A stretch of DNA of 64,000 nt from NCBI GenBank assembly GCA_963790585.1, contig CAWBOY010000006.1, positions 310,001-374,000 of the forward strand, read 5' to 3'. Position 1 is the first letter of the stretch. Every line of letters starts with the position of its first letter. Origin of the DNA: CAWBOY01 sp963790585 (GTDB lineage Bacteria > Planctomycetota > Planctomycetia > Gemmatales > Gemmataceae). This document shows, one piece after another, positions 41,101 to 49,277 of this stretch. The notes below the pieces were generated by a model. It ran no database searches, had not been told where the DNA came from, and worked only from the letters and a program-made list of their open reading frames with translations. The position numbers and the translations under genes were made by a program.

Positions 41101-42987
41101 CCCACTGCCAGGATTCGGGCCATTGACGGCCGTTTCGACTGTGGTGGAACCACTGAGAGCGGCCGCACCGATTAGGGTGGCGGCCTTGTTGATTTTGACA
41201 TTATCAAGGAAAATGCCGGCCAAGATATTAATCGTTCCGCCTGAGCTGGGCAGGAAATTCACACCTTCCTGAATACGACCGATTGCCGCAAGCTGCGGGC
41301 CAGACGCGGTCACATCCAATACATTCGTCGAGCCTTGGAAAGCATTGGTGCCCGGAGGAGCCGAGTTTGTGCCTTGATCAATAAATGGTGTGATATCAAT
41401 TGAACCACTGGTCTTGCTAAGAATCGTCGCGGGAACGTTGGTGCCCCAATAGTTGCCAGACGCATCAAATGCCTGGAAAAGCGAACTCACCGATTTGCCG
41501 GTACTGGTCGGCGTAAGGTCGTTGTCAAATGTCTGACCAGAAATCGTGCTGCCGGCGCCGATGAGGATATTTGTACCGTTGTTCTTCACGAGGCTGTTTG
41601 TGACGCCGCCGAAAGTGCCGCCGACGATATCAATGCCTGCGGTCGTTTCGCTTTCAATGGTCGAAGTAAGAACGGTGCCCATGGCATTGGTTCCGGACAC
41701 AAGCACACCGATCGGACCACCGGTGATTAAGCTGCCCTGCACTGTAACGGAGACGCTCTGAGGGCCAACACCGCCGCTGTCGACGGCTGCCACACCCTCG
41801 GAGGATGAAGCCGCCAATACAACGGTCGCTTGATTGAGGATTACGCTGGTGGGGCCGGTTGCTCTGCCGAAGGTGGGGTCCGAATTCGGCACTTGGAAGC
41901 CAATGAATCCGCTGGTGCTGCCCGCGGTCAGGGTGCCGCCCGTCCAAGTCATCTTCGTGCTAGTCGCATCATTCCAAAATTCAACGGCGATTTGGCCCCC
42001 TGTGACCGAATTGTTCGTAAAGACGCCCGTGCCAGTGCCGGAGACATTGAAGATTTCGGCGCCCGTCTGCGGTACGAAGCCGTTGGGCGTTCCAGCGGTG
42101 AGGGTGTTGCCGGAGAACGTAAAGGGCGATGAGCCGGTCGAAATGTGGTTATAGAAAAAGCCAGTGGCCTGATAACTCACGGTGTTGTTAGCAACCTGGT
42201 CCACCGAACCGGGGGCTCCGTCAGCGAATGCGAATGTATCGACCTGGATGCCGTCTTGCACGCCGGAGATCACGTTGCCCGTGATCGACGCGTAGAAGTT
42301 ATCGGCAGCAATAATACCGGTGCCGAAAACCTGTATCGCTGGGTCATAGCCGGCTACGTTAGATATTTTGTTGGATGCGATGACGTTATTCGTCGAAGCA
42401 CCAGTTGCGCCGAAGGTATCCATTACCACGCCGCCGAGATTCAGATCCGTTAGGATGTTGTTCTGAACGACGATGTGGTTCACAGAGAAGTTATTATTGC
42501 TATTCGCGTTGAGGTCAGAGATGCCGAAGGCCGCGTTGATTACGACGCCGCCGATCGTGACTGTGCCGCTTCCCGTCGTGCCGTTGCTTCCTTCAAAAGT
42601 GAACCCGTCAAACGTTACATTGCTGACTTCGACGGTGACGATATTTCCATTGTTGATATCGGTGGTGGCGGGCTCGAGAATGGCTTCGGACGAGCGCGAA
42701 CCGGTGTTCGGATTGACGCCAAAATTTTGGCCTAAGAAAGTCAGTGACTTATTGACAACAACATCTTCTTTGTAGACGCCGGGACCGATGTCAATCGTGT
42801 CGCCGGGGTTTGCAGCTGCGATCGCAGCGTTGATTGTTGCGTATTGAACGGCAGGATTGGCGCTGTTGGTGATGCCCGTGAAAAGAACCAATCGGTCTTC
42901 GAGGTTCTCGAGGCGAGGGCGGCAAGTCGGCCGCGCAGCTCCACGTTGATTCGTCAATTTTCTCTTGCGTAACGACGAAGCAGGCAT
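38200..42987 (-). CDS. Giant beta-helix/Ig-like/FG-GAP-like exported protein, paralogue 3
   Basis: 1,595 residues with an unbroken frame, so it is the reference copy of the three. Starts MPASSLRKRKLTNQRGAARP, then LENLEDRLVLFTGITNS, without a hydrophobic signal peptide. Beta-helix module 1 begins ATINAAIAAANPGDTIDIGP; module 2 has GTINILAGIFLDNVKINKAA. NYWG motifs occur at GNYWGTNVPATIL and YNYWGAPNGP. The Ig-like domain (YTVTATVTPGGTAVSAPTGT) is followed by FG-GAP-like repeats (GVRVAVADVYGTGSPVIIAA, GVVVAAGDLYGTGSAVIATS). Ends DTNGVFVAGA. A purine-rich GAAGGGA upstream supports ATG 42987. Such proteins are thought to be exposed on the cell surface and to bind polysaccharide or other cells; that role is inferred from fold only. 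Confidence 0.88.
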   Translation of the reverse strand: MPASSLRKRKLTNQRGAARPTCRPRLENLEDRLVLFTGITNSANPAVQYATINAAIAAANPGDTIDIGPGVYKEDVVVNKSLTFLGQNFGVNPNTGSRSSEAILEPATTDINNGNIVTVEVSNVTFDGFTFEGSNGTTGSGTVTIGGVVINAAFGISDLNANSNNNFSVNHIVVQNNILTDLNLGGVVMDTFGATGASTNNVIASNKISNVAGYDPAIQVFGTGIIAADNFYASITGNVISGVQDGIQVDTFAFADGAPGSVDQVANNTVSYQATGFFYNHISTGSSPFTFSGNTLTAGTPNGFVPQTGAEIFNVSGTGTGVFTNNSVTGGQIAVEFWNDATSTKMTWTGGTLTAGSTSGFIGFQVPNSDPTFGRATGPTSVILNQATVVLAASSSEGVAAVDSGGVGPQSVSVTVQGSLITGGPIGVLVSGTNAMGTVLTSTIESETTAGIDIVGGTFGGVTNSLVKNNGTNILIGAGSTISGQTFDNDLTPTSTGKSVSSLFQAFDASGNYWGTNVPATILSKTSGSIDITPFIDQGTNSAPPGTNAFQGSTNVLDVTASGPQLAAIGRIQEGVNFLPSSGGTINILAGIFLDNVKINKAATLIGAAALSGSTTVETAVNGPNPGSGVLPVGAATIFLIQSSNVKIENLTVEGSTPNLPGAITEGGVPINTRNGIADDTVGFPSSKFNNTTISGVVVKDVFLRGINLGSGGTGLTITNNQLSNIIGGTTGSDISAAIAIIGGSATIGGTAASTKNTITNATTGIFDSQSLGTVIVDNVISGVNVGIHTDNLAGAVLPEVIQGNSINNPTAIAGTFTTGIYALAPAAQVYVYANSVGTNSATGFDIGLAQYGSVGATLPVVIFNGNTLTDTTEAFNTSILITTAGVAGGTSVAGSVNASIQGNIITNATSLTSHAFKIATGNSATTSITINAISNQISNSTVGILQSAGVSGTNLHFNANSFLGTTFGYQDVGVTGTTTDATYNYWGAPNGPAIASNTNLNRGDQIIDQTSGGGSGIVNYGFITGTSGNYLPTRTGTGSFQVTVTPTSSAPTGVPTFTVTVTALLVPGLVPILGIGTIDKNYLGNISLSSSGLLAPINGNNTYTFTSADGGVHQFAKVASGSSFGSAPVVATDVSTLGAAPTNVVTGKSSNVTITGDTTTTAVTLPAAFTYSNSSYTVTATVTPGGTAVSAPTGTVNFFIDGGYIGSGLITSQSGTAGIATFTFKASTYGIAAGNHAILAAYATDGTFKSSTSASKSVLIEQTPTNPFGITVVGSGSTDLVSVTTPSGTKTFAPGGGPTGTVPFVGGVRVAVADVYGTGSPVIIAASGPGGSSAVSIYTTSGTFIQSFSPYSGFTGGVYVAAGNLTGAVGGTHAEIITGAGAGGVAQVNTYYLPSAGATPVLIGNPLVPYSGANGVVVAAGDLYGTGSAVIATSQVVPTSGTTTKITTNVNVYTYSQNTSSYTLKTTFASGFTTGAYVAIVATASGNKLVVSTGPKTSTGTNNTATVDVFDPYLLTTAKFTAITNSQTYKGGGIVVGADPIAAANGTFSSGDILTGQGNLGDGTVNIFDGLTLGFINSYLVIPNDTNGVFVAGA

Positions 42988-44097
42988 CGTTGATTTCCCT
43001 TCAGAAAATTTAGGCGATTGTTCCCGACGGTGGAAACTTCGCGAGAACCTATGATTCCACTGTAACCAATTTTAACGTAAAGCAATGCTACCATTCCTGC
43101 TGGAAGAAATGGCAGACATTCGCGGCGACGTCCTGGAGAGTTTTTGGGGGGGATAGAAATCCCGTCGAACCCGAATCCGTGGGTCGAACAACCACTGACG
43201 CCGACGTTTAAGTGCGTCAACTGGACAACGCGCAACCAAGACCACGGAGAATCCATCCGACAATTTGGGAGAGCTTACGTCGGAGGAATAATTCCTTCTG
43301 TGAGGAGAGATCTCCTTGGGAGCAAAAAACGATGCAGTGCGTACTATGATGCCACGGAAAGTCTATTTGTCAAGAAACTACTCCTCGGAATAACCGCCTC
43401 TTTCCGCAACTTTACTCCAATGGCTGGATCCGTCACAACGCTCACGCCCGTCACCCAAGGTGGTGGGTCGCTTCGAGGTCAGGATATCGCGCCGGTCAAA
43501 ACGCGAGGTGAGGATAATGATGCGGAGAAAAAAGGGATAGTCAATGGGTCGGATGAGAAATTTGAAGATACTGAAAGCACTAGATGGATCGAAATATCAG
43601 GCCCGCAAAGCCCTGAACAGCCGTCTCTTTTTGCTTGATTCGACGTAAGAGATTGAAAAATAGTATGTTATGCTAGATATAGCCTATGGGCGGGCAGACA
43701 AACTGGTTGCCGTCGGTCGACCAGATTGCCAACCGCAAATTTGGCTGTGTAAGCTAGTTTTTGGTTGCGAGAAAACCGCGTTCGACGCTTGGCCTAAAGT
43801 GCTCATCAGCTGGATTTAATCGTTCGCACGGTCTTCTTCGGCGCATGGTTCACAGCAGTTCAGGCGGAGCCCTGCGGCGGAACATTCGGTAAAACCTCGG
43901 CTAGTAAGGCAGCTGCGTTCGGAGGACTACTAGGTAAATCTGATGGGGCCTCAGACTCGCTAGCTCCGTTGACCAAATCTGCGAGTAGTGAGCGATGGCA
44001 TGGCCGCCGGCAGATGGCGGGATCTCATGTCAACGCGTGCCGACGATGGCTTTTTCGGCGTATTAAACTTGTAGCGGGGCCTGAATCTCGATACGAT
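42988..44097. other. Long intergenic region, no convincing gene
   Basis: About 1.1 kb upstream of the paralogue 3 gene and of the TetR gene. A 164-codon open frame on the plus strand (43144-43638) shows no motif and has composition unlike the neighbours, so I do not call it. Several small palindromes (AGGAATAATTCCT, AGGAGAGATCTCCT near 43280-43320) are present. No clear promoter for paralogue 3 was seen. Confidence 0.45.
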
Positions 44098-44111
44098 ACT
44101 GACCAGTCAGT
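44098..44111. promoter_or_regulatory. Palindromic operator candidate for the TetR gene
   Basis: ACTGAC-CA-GTCAGT is a perfect inverted repeat, a form common for TetR/AcrR regulators. It lies 31 bases before the TetR start. Just upstream a weak promoter can be drawn (TTGTAG at 44069, 17-base gap, TACGAT at 44092), so binding would cover the transcription start region and give autoregulation. This is inference. Confidence 0.5.
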
Positions 44112-44142
44112 TCTATATTCGCTTCCATCATGAGATCCTTCC

Positions 44143-44731
44143 GTGCGTACGAAACGCCCTGACCAGCAGGAAAAAATTCTCGAGGTAGCGGTGCGCTTTT
44201 TCTCGACGCATCGGTTTCACGAGGCCCGCATGGAGGACATTGCGGCCGCAGCCAATGTCGGTAAAGGAACTCTTTATCGCTATTTTCAGGACAAAGACGA
44301 GCTATATCTCGCGTTGTTGAAAAAAGCCGCAGATGAAATGACCGCGAAACTGGACCGCGATGTCGTTACGCAGCAGGAGTCAAGACCACGTTTGGTTGCA
44401 CTTGCGCACAATCTTGGACTTTTTCTACTCGCGGCCCCATTTGTTGGATTTGATTCAACATGCGGAGACGCTTCAATCCATAGAGCGTCCATTTCCGTGG
44501 CGGACGGCGCGCGAACAAACGATCAAAATCGCGACAGATGCTTTCGAGGAACTCAATCGAGACGGCCAATTGGTTGGAAGCAACCCTCAGTTGGCCGCTC
44601 TTCTGTTGTTGGGCGGTCTTCGTGCTGTAATTCGCTTGCTACCTTTTGAAGGTTGCCCGAGCATCGGAGAAAAGACGGTGGAATGCTTTCTCTACAAGTC
44701 CGCTCCAGCGATCGCGCAGCGGCGGGACTAG
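44143..44731 (+). CDS. TetR/AcrR-family regulator (frameshifted)
   Basis: ~196 residues. The N-terminal DNA-binding domain is textbook: ILEVAVRFFSTHRFHEAR, then MEDIAAAANVGKGTLYRYFQ with the helix-turn-helix at ~25-50. The ligand-binding part is in another frame (LRTILDFFYSRPHLLDLIQH, QLAALLLLGGLRAVIRLLPF), joined at about 44395-44405 by one extra or two missing bases. GTG 44143 is the likely start. The ligand domain resembles regulators of efflux or fatty-acid genes, but no such gene is adjacent; the next kilobase is decayed mobile DNA. A palindromic site just upstream suggests autoregulation. Confidence 0.8.
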
Positions 44732-44932
44732 ACTCTTTTTTTGAAGGACAAACAAAGGTCTCATTGCTGCCGATTCTACGGCAAATTGGGCCCGATTCAA
44801 ATTTGGGTACTGAACGGAGGCAACCTTCGCCCCAGCAAGAGACGCGGTGCGAGTTTCTTGTCCAGAAACACAAATAAGGGTTAACGGGCTAACGAACGTA
44901 AGTCCTTTTGCATACAGAAGATTCAACTGATT

Positions 44933-44957
44933 GAATTCGTTCGAGGGGGTTGTGTGG
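44933..44957. repeat. One-armed copy of the AATTCGTT/GGGGTTGT repeat (copy 3)
   Basis: GAATTCGTTCGAGGGGGTTG matches the left arm and loop of the hairpins at 11704 and 25683, but no AACGAATT arm follows. It lies just before the IS4-like remnant and may have lost its other half there. Confidence 0.55.
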
Positions 44958-45129
44958 CAATACTGTTCGGCCCACTAAATGCCCCGCGCATGTTTCAAGG
45001 ACCGATTCTTCCAAAGCGTTTGGCGTGACGTGTGGTTCGATCGTTGGGAAATGAAAGCGTGGCTAGTCCGATGTCCATCTGCGCAGCGGCAACGAAGGCG
45101 GCTGTGGTTTCGCTTCAGTCGCTGCCAAT

Positions 45130-45673
45130 TTACTTCGCTTTTTTTCGCGCCCGCAATTCGGCCAGGTGCCTCTCGACCTCTTTTAGGTTGGCCATGCCCA
45201 TCAGATAAAACTGAATCATCTCCTACATCCGTTTGGTCGGCTTGTGGCCAGTCCATAGAACCACCAACAGACTGGCGATCAGGGCGGCATAGCCTTGCAT
45301 GGCCACGCCATTGGCATCTTCGCTCAGCAAATGCCTACAACCCAGGATGCACTTCATCCAGCGGAAGAACAACTCCACCGTCCAGCGATAGCGGTAGGCC
45401 AACGCCACCAACTCTGCCGTCAATTCAACGCGATTGGTCAGCAGCCACATCTCCTCAACCGTCCGGTCGGGCTTGGTGCGACGCAAGATGAGCAGAAGCA
45501 ACGCCGATAAGACTGGTCCGGCCCATCAGCATAGCCAAGGTGACCAAACCGAGAAAAGCGGACAACGCATGCCCACGGCCCTGGAAACCGCGTGGATCGG
45601 GCAATGTAGCTAATTCACCGAACAACATGGGAGCAACCATTGCTTGCCTCCTTGCAAAAAAGCAACGCCCCAT
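45130..45673 (-). pseudogene. IS4/DDE-type transposase remnant with internal deletion and stop
   Basis: The N-terminal piece reads ELATLPDPRGFQGRGHALSA, typical of DDE transposases that begin with an 'LPDPR...H' region. The C-terminal piece has the YREK-like signature (LAYRYRWTVELFFRWMKCIL) and YAALIASLLVVLWTGHKPTK. These pieces are far too close and in different frames: the catalytic middle (~250 codons) is missing. An in-frame TAG at 45223-45225 interrupts the tail, which otherwise continues as EMIQFYLMGMANLKEVERHL to a stop at 45130. It is therefore dead. Inverted ends were not identified. Confidence 0.75.
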
Positions 45674-45722
45674 TTACTCAATGCACTTCAAAGCACCGAC
45701 ACCATTTTGGTAAAGGCCCTGA

Positions 45723-45880
45723 ACGACGGATGGACAGACCGATCCAGACGATATGCCCGAGCCCCTTGATGAAGCGATAACCAAGCCTGGCGACGTGTGG
45801 ATCCTGGGGAGGTACCGGTTGCTTTGTGGCGATTCGAGTAAGCCGCAAGACGTGGATCGTCTGCTTGCCGGCGCGAAGTT
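45723..45880 (+). pseudogene. Fragment of a site-specific DNA methyltransferase
   Basis: The translated stretch DDMPEPLDEAITKPGDVWIL and the following GRYRLLCGDSSKPQDVDRLL match, from memory, the linker between the ParB-like domain and the methylase domain of phage-type DNA modification enzymes, usually followed by a DPPY motif. Here the match ends after AGAK and no DPPY is found. Upstream, ALNDGWTD in another frame suggests a further frameshift. No start codon or complete domain is present, so it is a relic of mobile DNA. Confidence 0.5.
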
Positions 45881-46314
45881 TTTTCCTTCTGAACACAGCA
45901 CTGCCATACAAGGTGAAAGGTGAGCGACGTAGCATCAATGCCATCGCGGCTGGGCTCTCATCATTTCCAGGCACAACGCAGCATCAGGGCTTCGACGTCG
46001 AACGCCATTCAGGCAAATCCAAACCACCGTCCAACCGATGAAATTGCTCGAAAAAACTGATAGACGATCCAAAACCCGCCTTCACCCAGGATTTTTCGAT
46101 GAGAATAAGAATCGATCGACGCCGCCAAGCCGGAAAGCGGTTTAGGAACTGGCGGCGATCGCAGCAAATCCGGGGGCGATCATCAGTTTTCACAGAGATT
46201 TCGGTGGGCATTTTCGCTATGCGGAAAATATGGGGAGCATAGGAGGATTGTATGCGAAAGAATTGGGATAACCGATCAGCGGAAGTGCAATTGCTGATTT
46301 TCGCCCCCGCCACT

Positions 46315-46887
46315 CTACTCGAGTGTAGGGAGAGGGGACGCCGAGACAGACGCTGATGAAGCCACTTTAAATGTTAATGGTCCCAGAAATAACTGAATCG
46401 TGAAATTACCCAGCTCGCTACCGAACGTGATAACCCGGCAAAGGGAATTTTGTTCAGCCGTCAAATTTTCAGCCTGCACCACGATCGGGGGCATGACGAA
46501 GGTGCATTGATGAAGCGTCTCCGCGAGGAGTGCTTTTGCTTGGCCGGCGATGACATTGCCGACCTCGCCCATACAGTCTGCGATTAGGTCTTGGTTGAGT
46601 TCCTGTGCCACGTCTACCAGAATTCGTCCGGCAATCGCAGTGGCCGTTGATGGCGGAAAATAGGCTACCAGTGGTCCGTCGCTCAGCGGGCAACGGCCGA
46701 AAAGCACGGCGATGCCGCCCGGCACAGGCGGCTGCGGCTGGTTGGAGATGTCGCGGACGCCGACTTCGGTTGAGGCCATTTCTTGGAGGGCCAACGACGC
46801 GGCAGAGATCAATGTTTCTACAAGGACGTCGTAGAACTCCGGCGTACATTCATGGGCGACTTCAGTGTTGGCATCTGACCTGTTCAA
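46315..46887 (-). CDS. cheX: CheX-like chemotaxis phosphatase-family protein
   Basis: 190 residues. The stretch DLIADCMGEVGNVIAGQAKA followed by LLAETLHQCTFVMPPIV is the conserved helix of CheX/CheC-family proteins (E-x2-N motif as EVGN), which dephosphorylate response regulators. The start is a TTG at 46887 selected by a strong GGAGGAG just upstream; no ATG in frame fits. It is the last gene of the leftward chemosensory operon, 24 bases after cheR, and probably resets CheY or a receiver domain of the operon's first gene. No CheZ or CheD gene is in the window. Confidence 0.75.
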   Translation of the reverse strand: MNRSDANTEVAHECTPEFYDVLVETLISAASLALQEMASTEVGVRDISNQPQPPVPGGIAVLFGRCPLSDGPLVAYFPPSTATAIAGRILVDVAQELNQDLIADCMGEVGNVIAGQAKALLAETLHQCTFVMPPIVVQAENLTAEQNSLCRVITFGSELGNFTIQLFLGPLTFKVASSASVSASPLPTLE

Positions 46888-46911
46888 GATACTCCTCCGT
46901 AGTCACGCGGT

Positions 46912-47745
46912 TCATTTGACTAGCTGATAGAACCCGGTTTTTTGGTGTTCGACGCGTTGATAAGAATCATGGAGGTTGAGTGTGGTTTCGGCGCCGCCGA
47001 GGAGGAGGTAGCCGTCGGGACGAAGCAACCGGGCGACACGGCTCAAGATCGTTTTCTTGGTTTCGATCTCGAAATAAATCATGACGTTGCGCAGCAGGAT
47101 CAAGTCCATCGGCGGCAAGCTTGGCCAGGGTTGAGCCAGGTTAATTTCCTGGAATTCCACCATTCGCCGCACGAGCGGCACCAGTTCCCATTGCGTGCCA
47201 TGCTGCTCAAAGTATTTCATGAGCAGCGTCGCCGGCAAGCCGCGGTTCACCTCGATTTGGTTGTAACGGCCCGCCCGTGCCCGCGCCAGCACCTCTTGCG
47301 AGATGTCGCTGGCCATCAAGGAGACCTTCCATGTGGCCAACTCTGGAAAATTCTCTCGAAGCAGCAGGGCGAGACTGTAGGGCTCTTGGCCGTGCGAGCT
47401 GGCGGCGCACCAAATGTTCAGGCGGCGTTCCTCGCGCCGGCGATTGATGAGTTCCGGCAAAACGGCCTTGCGTAACGCCTCAAACGGATGGTGGTCGCGA
47501 AAAAACGAGCTTTCGGTCGTCACCATCGCTTCGACGATTTGCCGAACCAGTTGGCTGTTGGACCGCAAGCGCAGCAGCTCGACAAGTTCGCCGATCGAAT
47601 TCAACTTGAGCTGCTTTAGTATGGGCGCGAGACGAGATTCGACGAGATACTGCTTTCCCGGCTCAAGGGCGATGGCGCTGCGCTCCAAGAGCAGCTTGCG
47701 GATGGCGTCGAACTCCTGGTCGGTCATGGAGACACCTGGCATCAC
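46912..47745 (-). CDS. cheR: CheR chemoreceptor methyltransferase
   Basis: 277 residues. It has the N-terminal helical domain (DQEFDAIRKLLLERSAIALE) and the SAM-dependent methyltransferase domain: NIWCAASSHGQEPYSLALLL is the glycine-rich SAM site, with later DLILLRNVMIYFEIETKKTI, both diagnostic for CheR. It methylates glutamates of the chemoreceptor encoded three genes upstream, using S-adenosylmethionine. ATG 47745 overlaps the cheB stop (TGATG), implying coupled translation; ATG 47727 with AGGTG upstream is the alternative. The enzyme is cytosolic, of normal length. Confidence 0.93.
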   Translation of the reverse strand: MMPGVSMTDQEFDAIRKLLLERSAIALEPGKQYLVESRLAPILKQLKLNSIGELVELLRLRSNSQLVRQIVEAMVTTESSFFRDHHPFEALRKAVLPELINRRREERRLNIWCAASSHGQEPYSLALLLRENFPELATWKVSLMASDISQEVLARARAGRYNQIEVNRGLPATLLMKYFEQHGTQWELVPLVRRMVEFQEINLAQPWPSLPPMDLILLRNVMIYFEIETKKTILSRVARLLRPDGYLLLGGAETTLNLHDSYQRVEHQKTGFYQLVK

Positions 47746-48847
47746 CGTTGGACCTGTGTGGCCTGGACTCGACGCAGGATCTCATCGCCGATCATGGACA
47801 ACGGCAATGTGCGATCCGCCAGCCCCGCCCGCGCGACATAGCCCGGCATACCCCAAACGACCGATGTAGCTTCATCTTGTACCAGAATTTGTCCGCCGAC
47901 CTCGTGAAGCGCCTCACAGCCGCGCAGGCCGTCCTGCCCCATACCCGTGAGAATAACGGTCAAGGAGTTCGCGCCGAAAGTCTGGGCTACCGAGCGCAGC
48001 AGTACATCCACGGCCGGCCGGCACGAGTTTTCCGGCGGGTCCATATTTAATCGCGTTTGCACGTGCGTCCCTTCGCGTACCACGATCATATGATGGCCGC
48101 CGGGAGCGATCCAAGCTTGCCCCGCCTTCAGCGGTCCGCCAGTTGTACCTTCCTGAACCCGGATCGCGAATTGAGCCGTGAGCCGTTCGGCCAGGAGCCT
48201 CGTGAATACCGGCGGCATGTGCTGTACGAGTACAATTGGCACAGGAAAATCAGCAGGCAACTTGCGAAAAACCTCAGCCAGGGCATTCGGGCCGCCGGTA
48301 GACGAGCCAATGGCGACGACTTCGATGGGGCCCGGCGGAATCTACGGCCGCCCGGTGGCGACGCGCCGGCCGCGACCGGCGTCAGAGAAGACGCAATCGC
48401 CGCATGTCCCTTGTTCTGCGCCTCCGACTGTCCAAAAGTGCTAGAACAAAGGGCTTTGATCTTGGGAATCAATTGATCTCTGACAACCTCCAAGGAACCT
48501 TCCAGGCTGCCAGCATTCGCGGGCTTGGTGAAGTAGTCGCTCGCTCCCAGCGCGAGTGCATCGAGGGTCGCCTCGGCGCCGCGCTCCGTGAGGGAGCTGA
48601 ACATAATCACCGGTAGTCGCCGATGTGTCTTGCGGATTTCGGCCAGCGCGGCCAGGCCATCCATCTCCGGCATCTCGATGTCGAGGATAACCACGTCGGG
48701 GTTGAGCTGAGTGATCCTGGCCAACGCAAGGCGGCCATTCGACGCGGTTCCGACTACCTCTAGAGCCGGATCGGCCGCCAGCTCGTCCGTGAGCAAGCGG
48801 CGAATCACAACGGAATCATCGACAATCAAGACGCGGATTTTTGCCAT
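47742..48847 (-). CDS. cheB: CheB chemoreceptor methylesterase (frameshifted)
   Basis: ~368 residues. Receiver domain (residues 1-120): IRVLIVDDSVVIRRLL, phospho-acceptor in DVVILDIEMPEMDGL and FTKPANAG lysine. Methylesterase domain in the second frame: IGSSTGGPNAL (nucleophile Ser), VLVQHMPPVFTRLLAERL (His) and ILTGMGQDGLRGCEAL (Asp). The frames change at 48327-48330, where one C is missing from a C-run on the minus strand; repair gives APIEVVAIGSSTGG. It removes methyl groups added by CheR and is activated by phosphorylation from CheA. GGAGTAGGAA upstream supports ATG 48847; cheY ends three bases before. Confidence 0.92.
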
Positions 48848-48850
48848 TTC

Positions 48851-49223
48851 CTACTCCGGCAATACATCCATCAGGTTGAGCTTGGCCATGAGGACGTCCT
48901 TGTTGAAGGGCTTCATCAGATATTCGTTGGCCCCTGCTTTCAACGCCCGCGCCACGTTCTCGCCCTGGGCCTCCGACGTGACCATGAGGATACGCACCGA
49001 ATCATAAACACGCTTGGACCGCACCGAGCAAATGAAGTCGAAGCCATTCATTTCCGGCATATTCCAGTCAACGAGAATCAGGCCGACTTCGGGGTGGAGA
49101 TCCAGTTGCTCCAGGCCCTCCCGCCCATTCTTGGCCTCGACAACCTCCAGGCCGCTCGCGCGCAGGCTGCTGCCCAATGATTAGCCGCACGGCCCGGGAG
49201 TCGTCGATGACCAGCGCACGCAT
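48851..49223 (-). CDS. cheY: CheY-type single-domain response regulator (frameshifted)
   Basis: ~123 residues, a lone receiver: MRALVIDDSRAVRLIIG at the start (acid pair DD), phospho-acceptor in LILVDWNMPEMNGFDF, conserved Thr/Ser in RILMVTSEAQGEN and Lys in YLMKPFNKD. The frame changes at 49173-49175, where the minus strand has one G too many; removing it gives LIIGSSLRASGLEVVEAKNG. GGAG with an 8-base spacing supports ATG 49223. It takes phosphate from CheA. No flagellar motor genes are in the window, so its output target is unknown. Confidence 0.9.
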
Positions 49224-49277
49224 GGTTGCGTCTCCAATCGGGAATTGCCGCAAAATAAACGATGCCGACCAGGTCGC

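Noticed and set aside
27517..42987. CRISPR array or satellite in the repetitive 15 kb
   Set aside because: The repetition is at protein level (beta-helix turns and FG-GAP-like repeats); no regular repeat-spacer pattern is present.
43144..43638. 164-codon open frame on the plus strand
   Set aside because: No motif, no good ribosome site, and an amino acid make-up unlike neighbouring genes.
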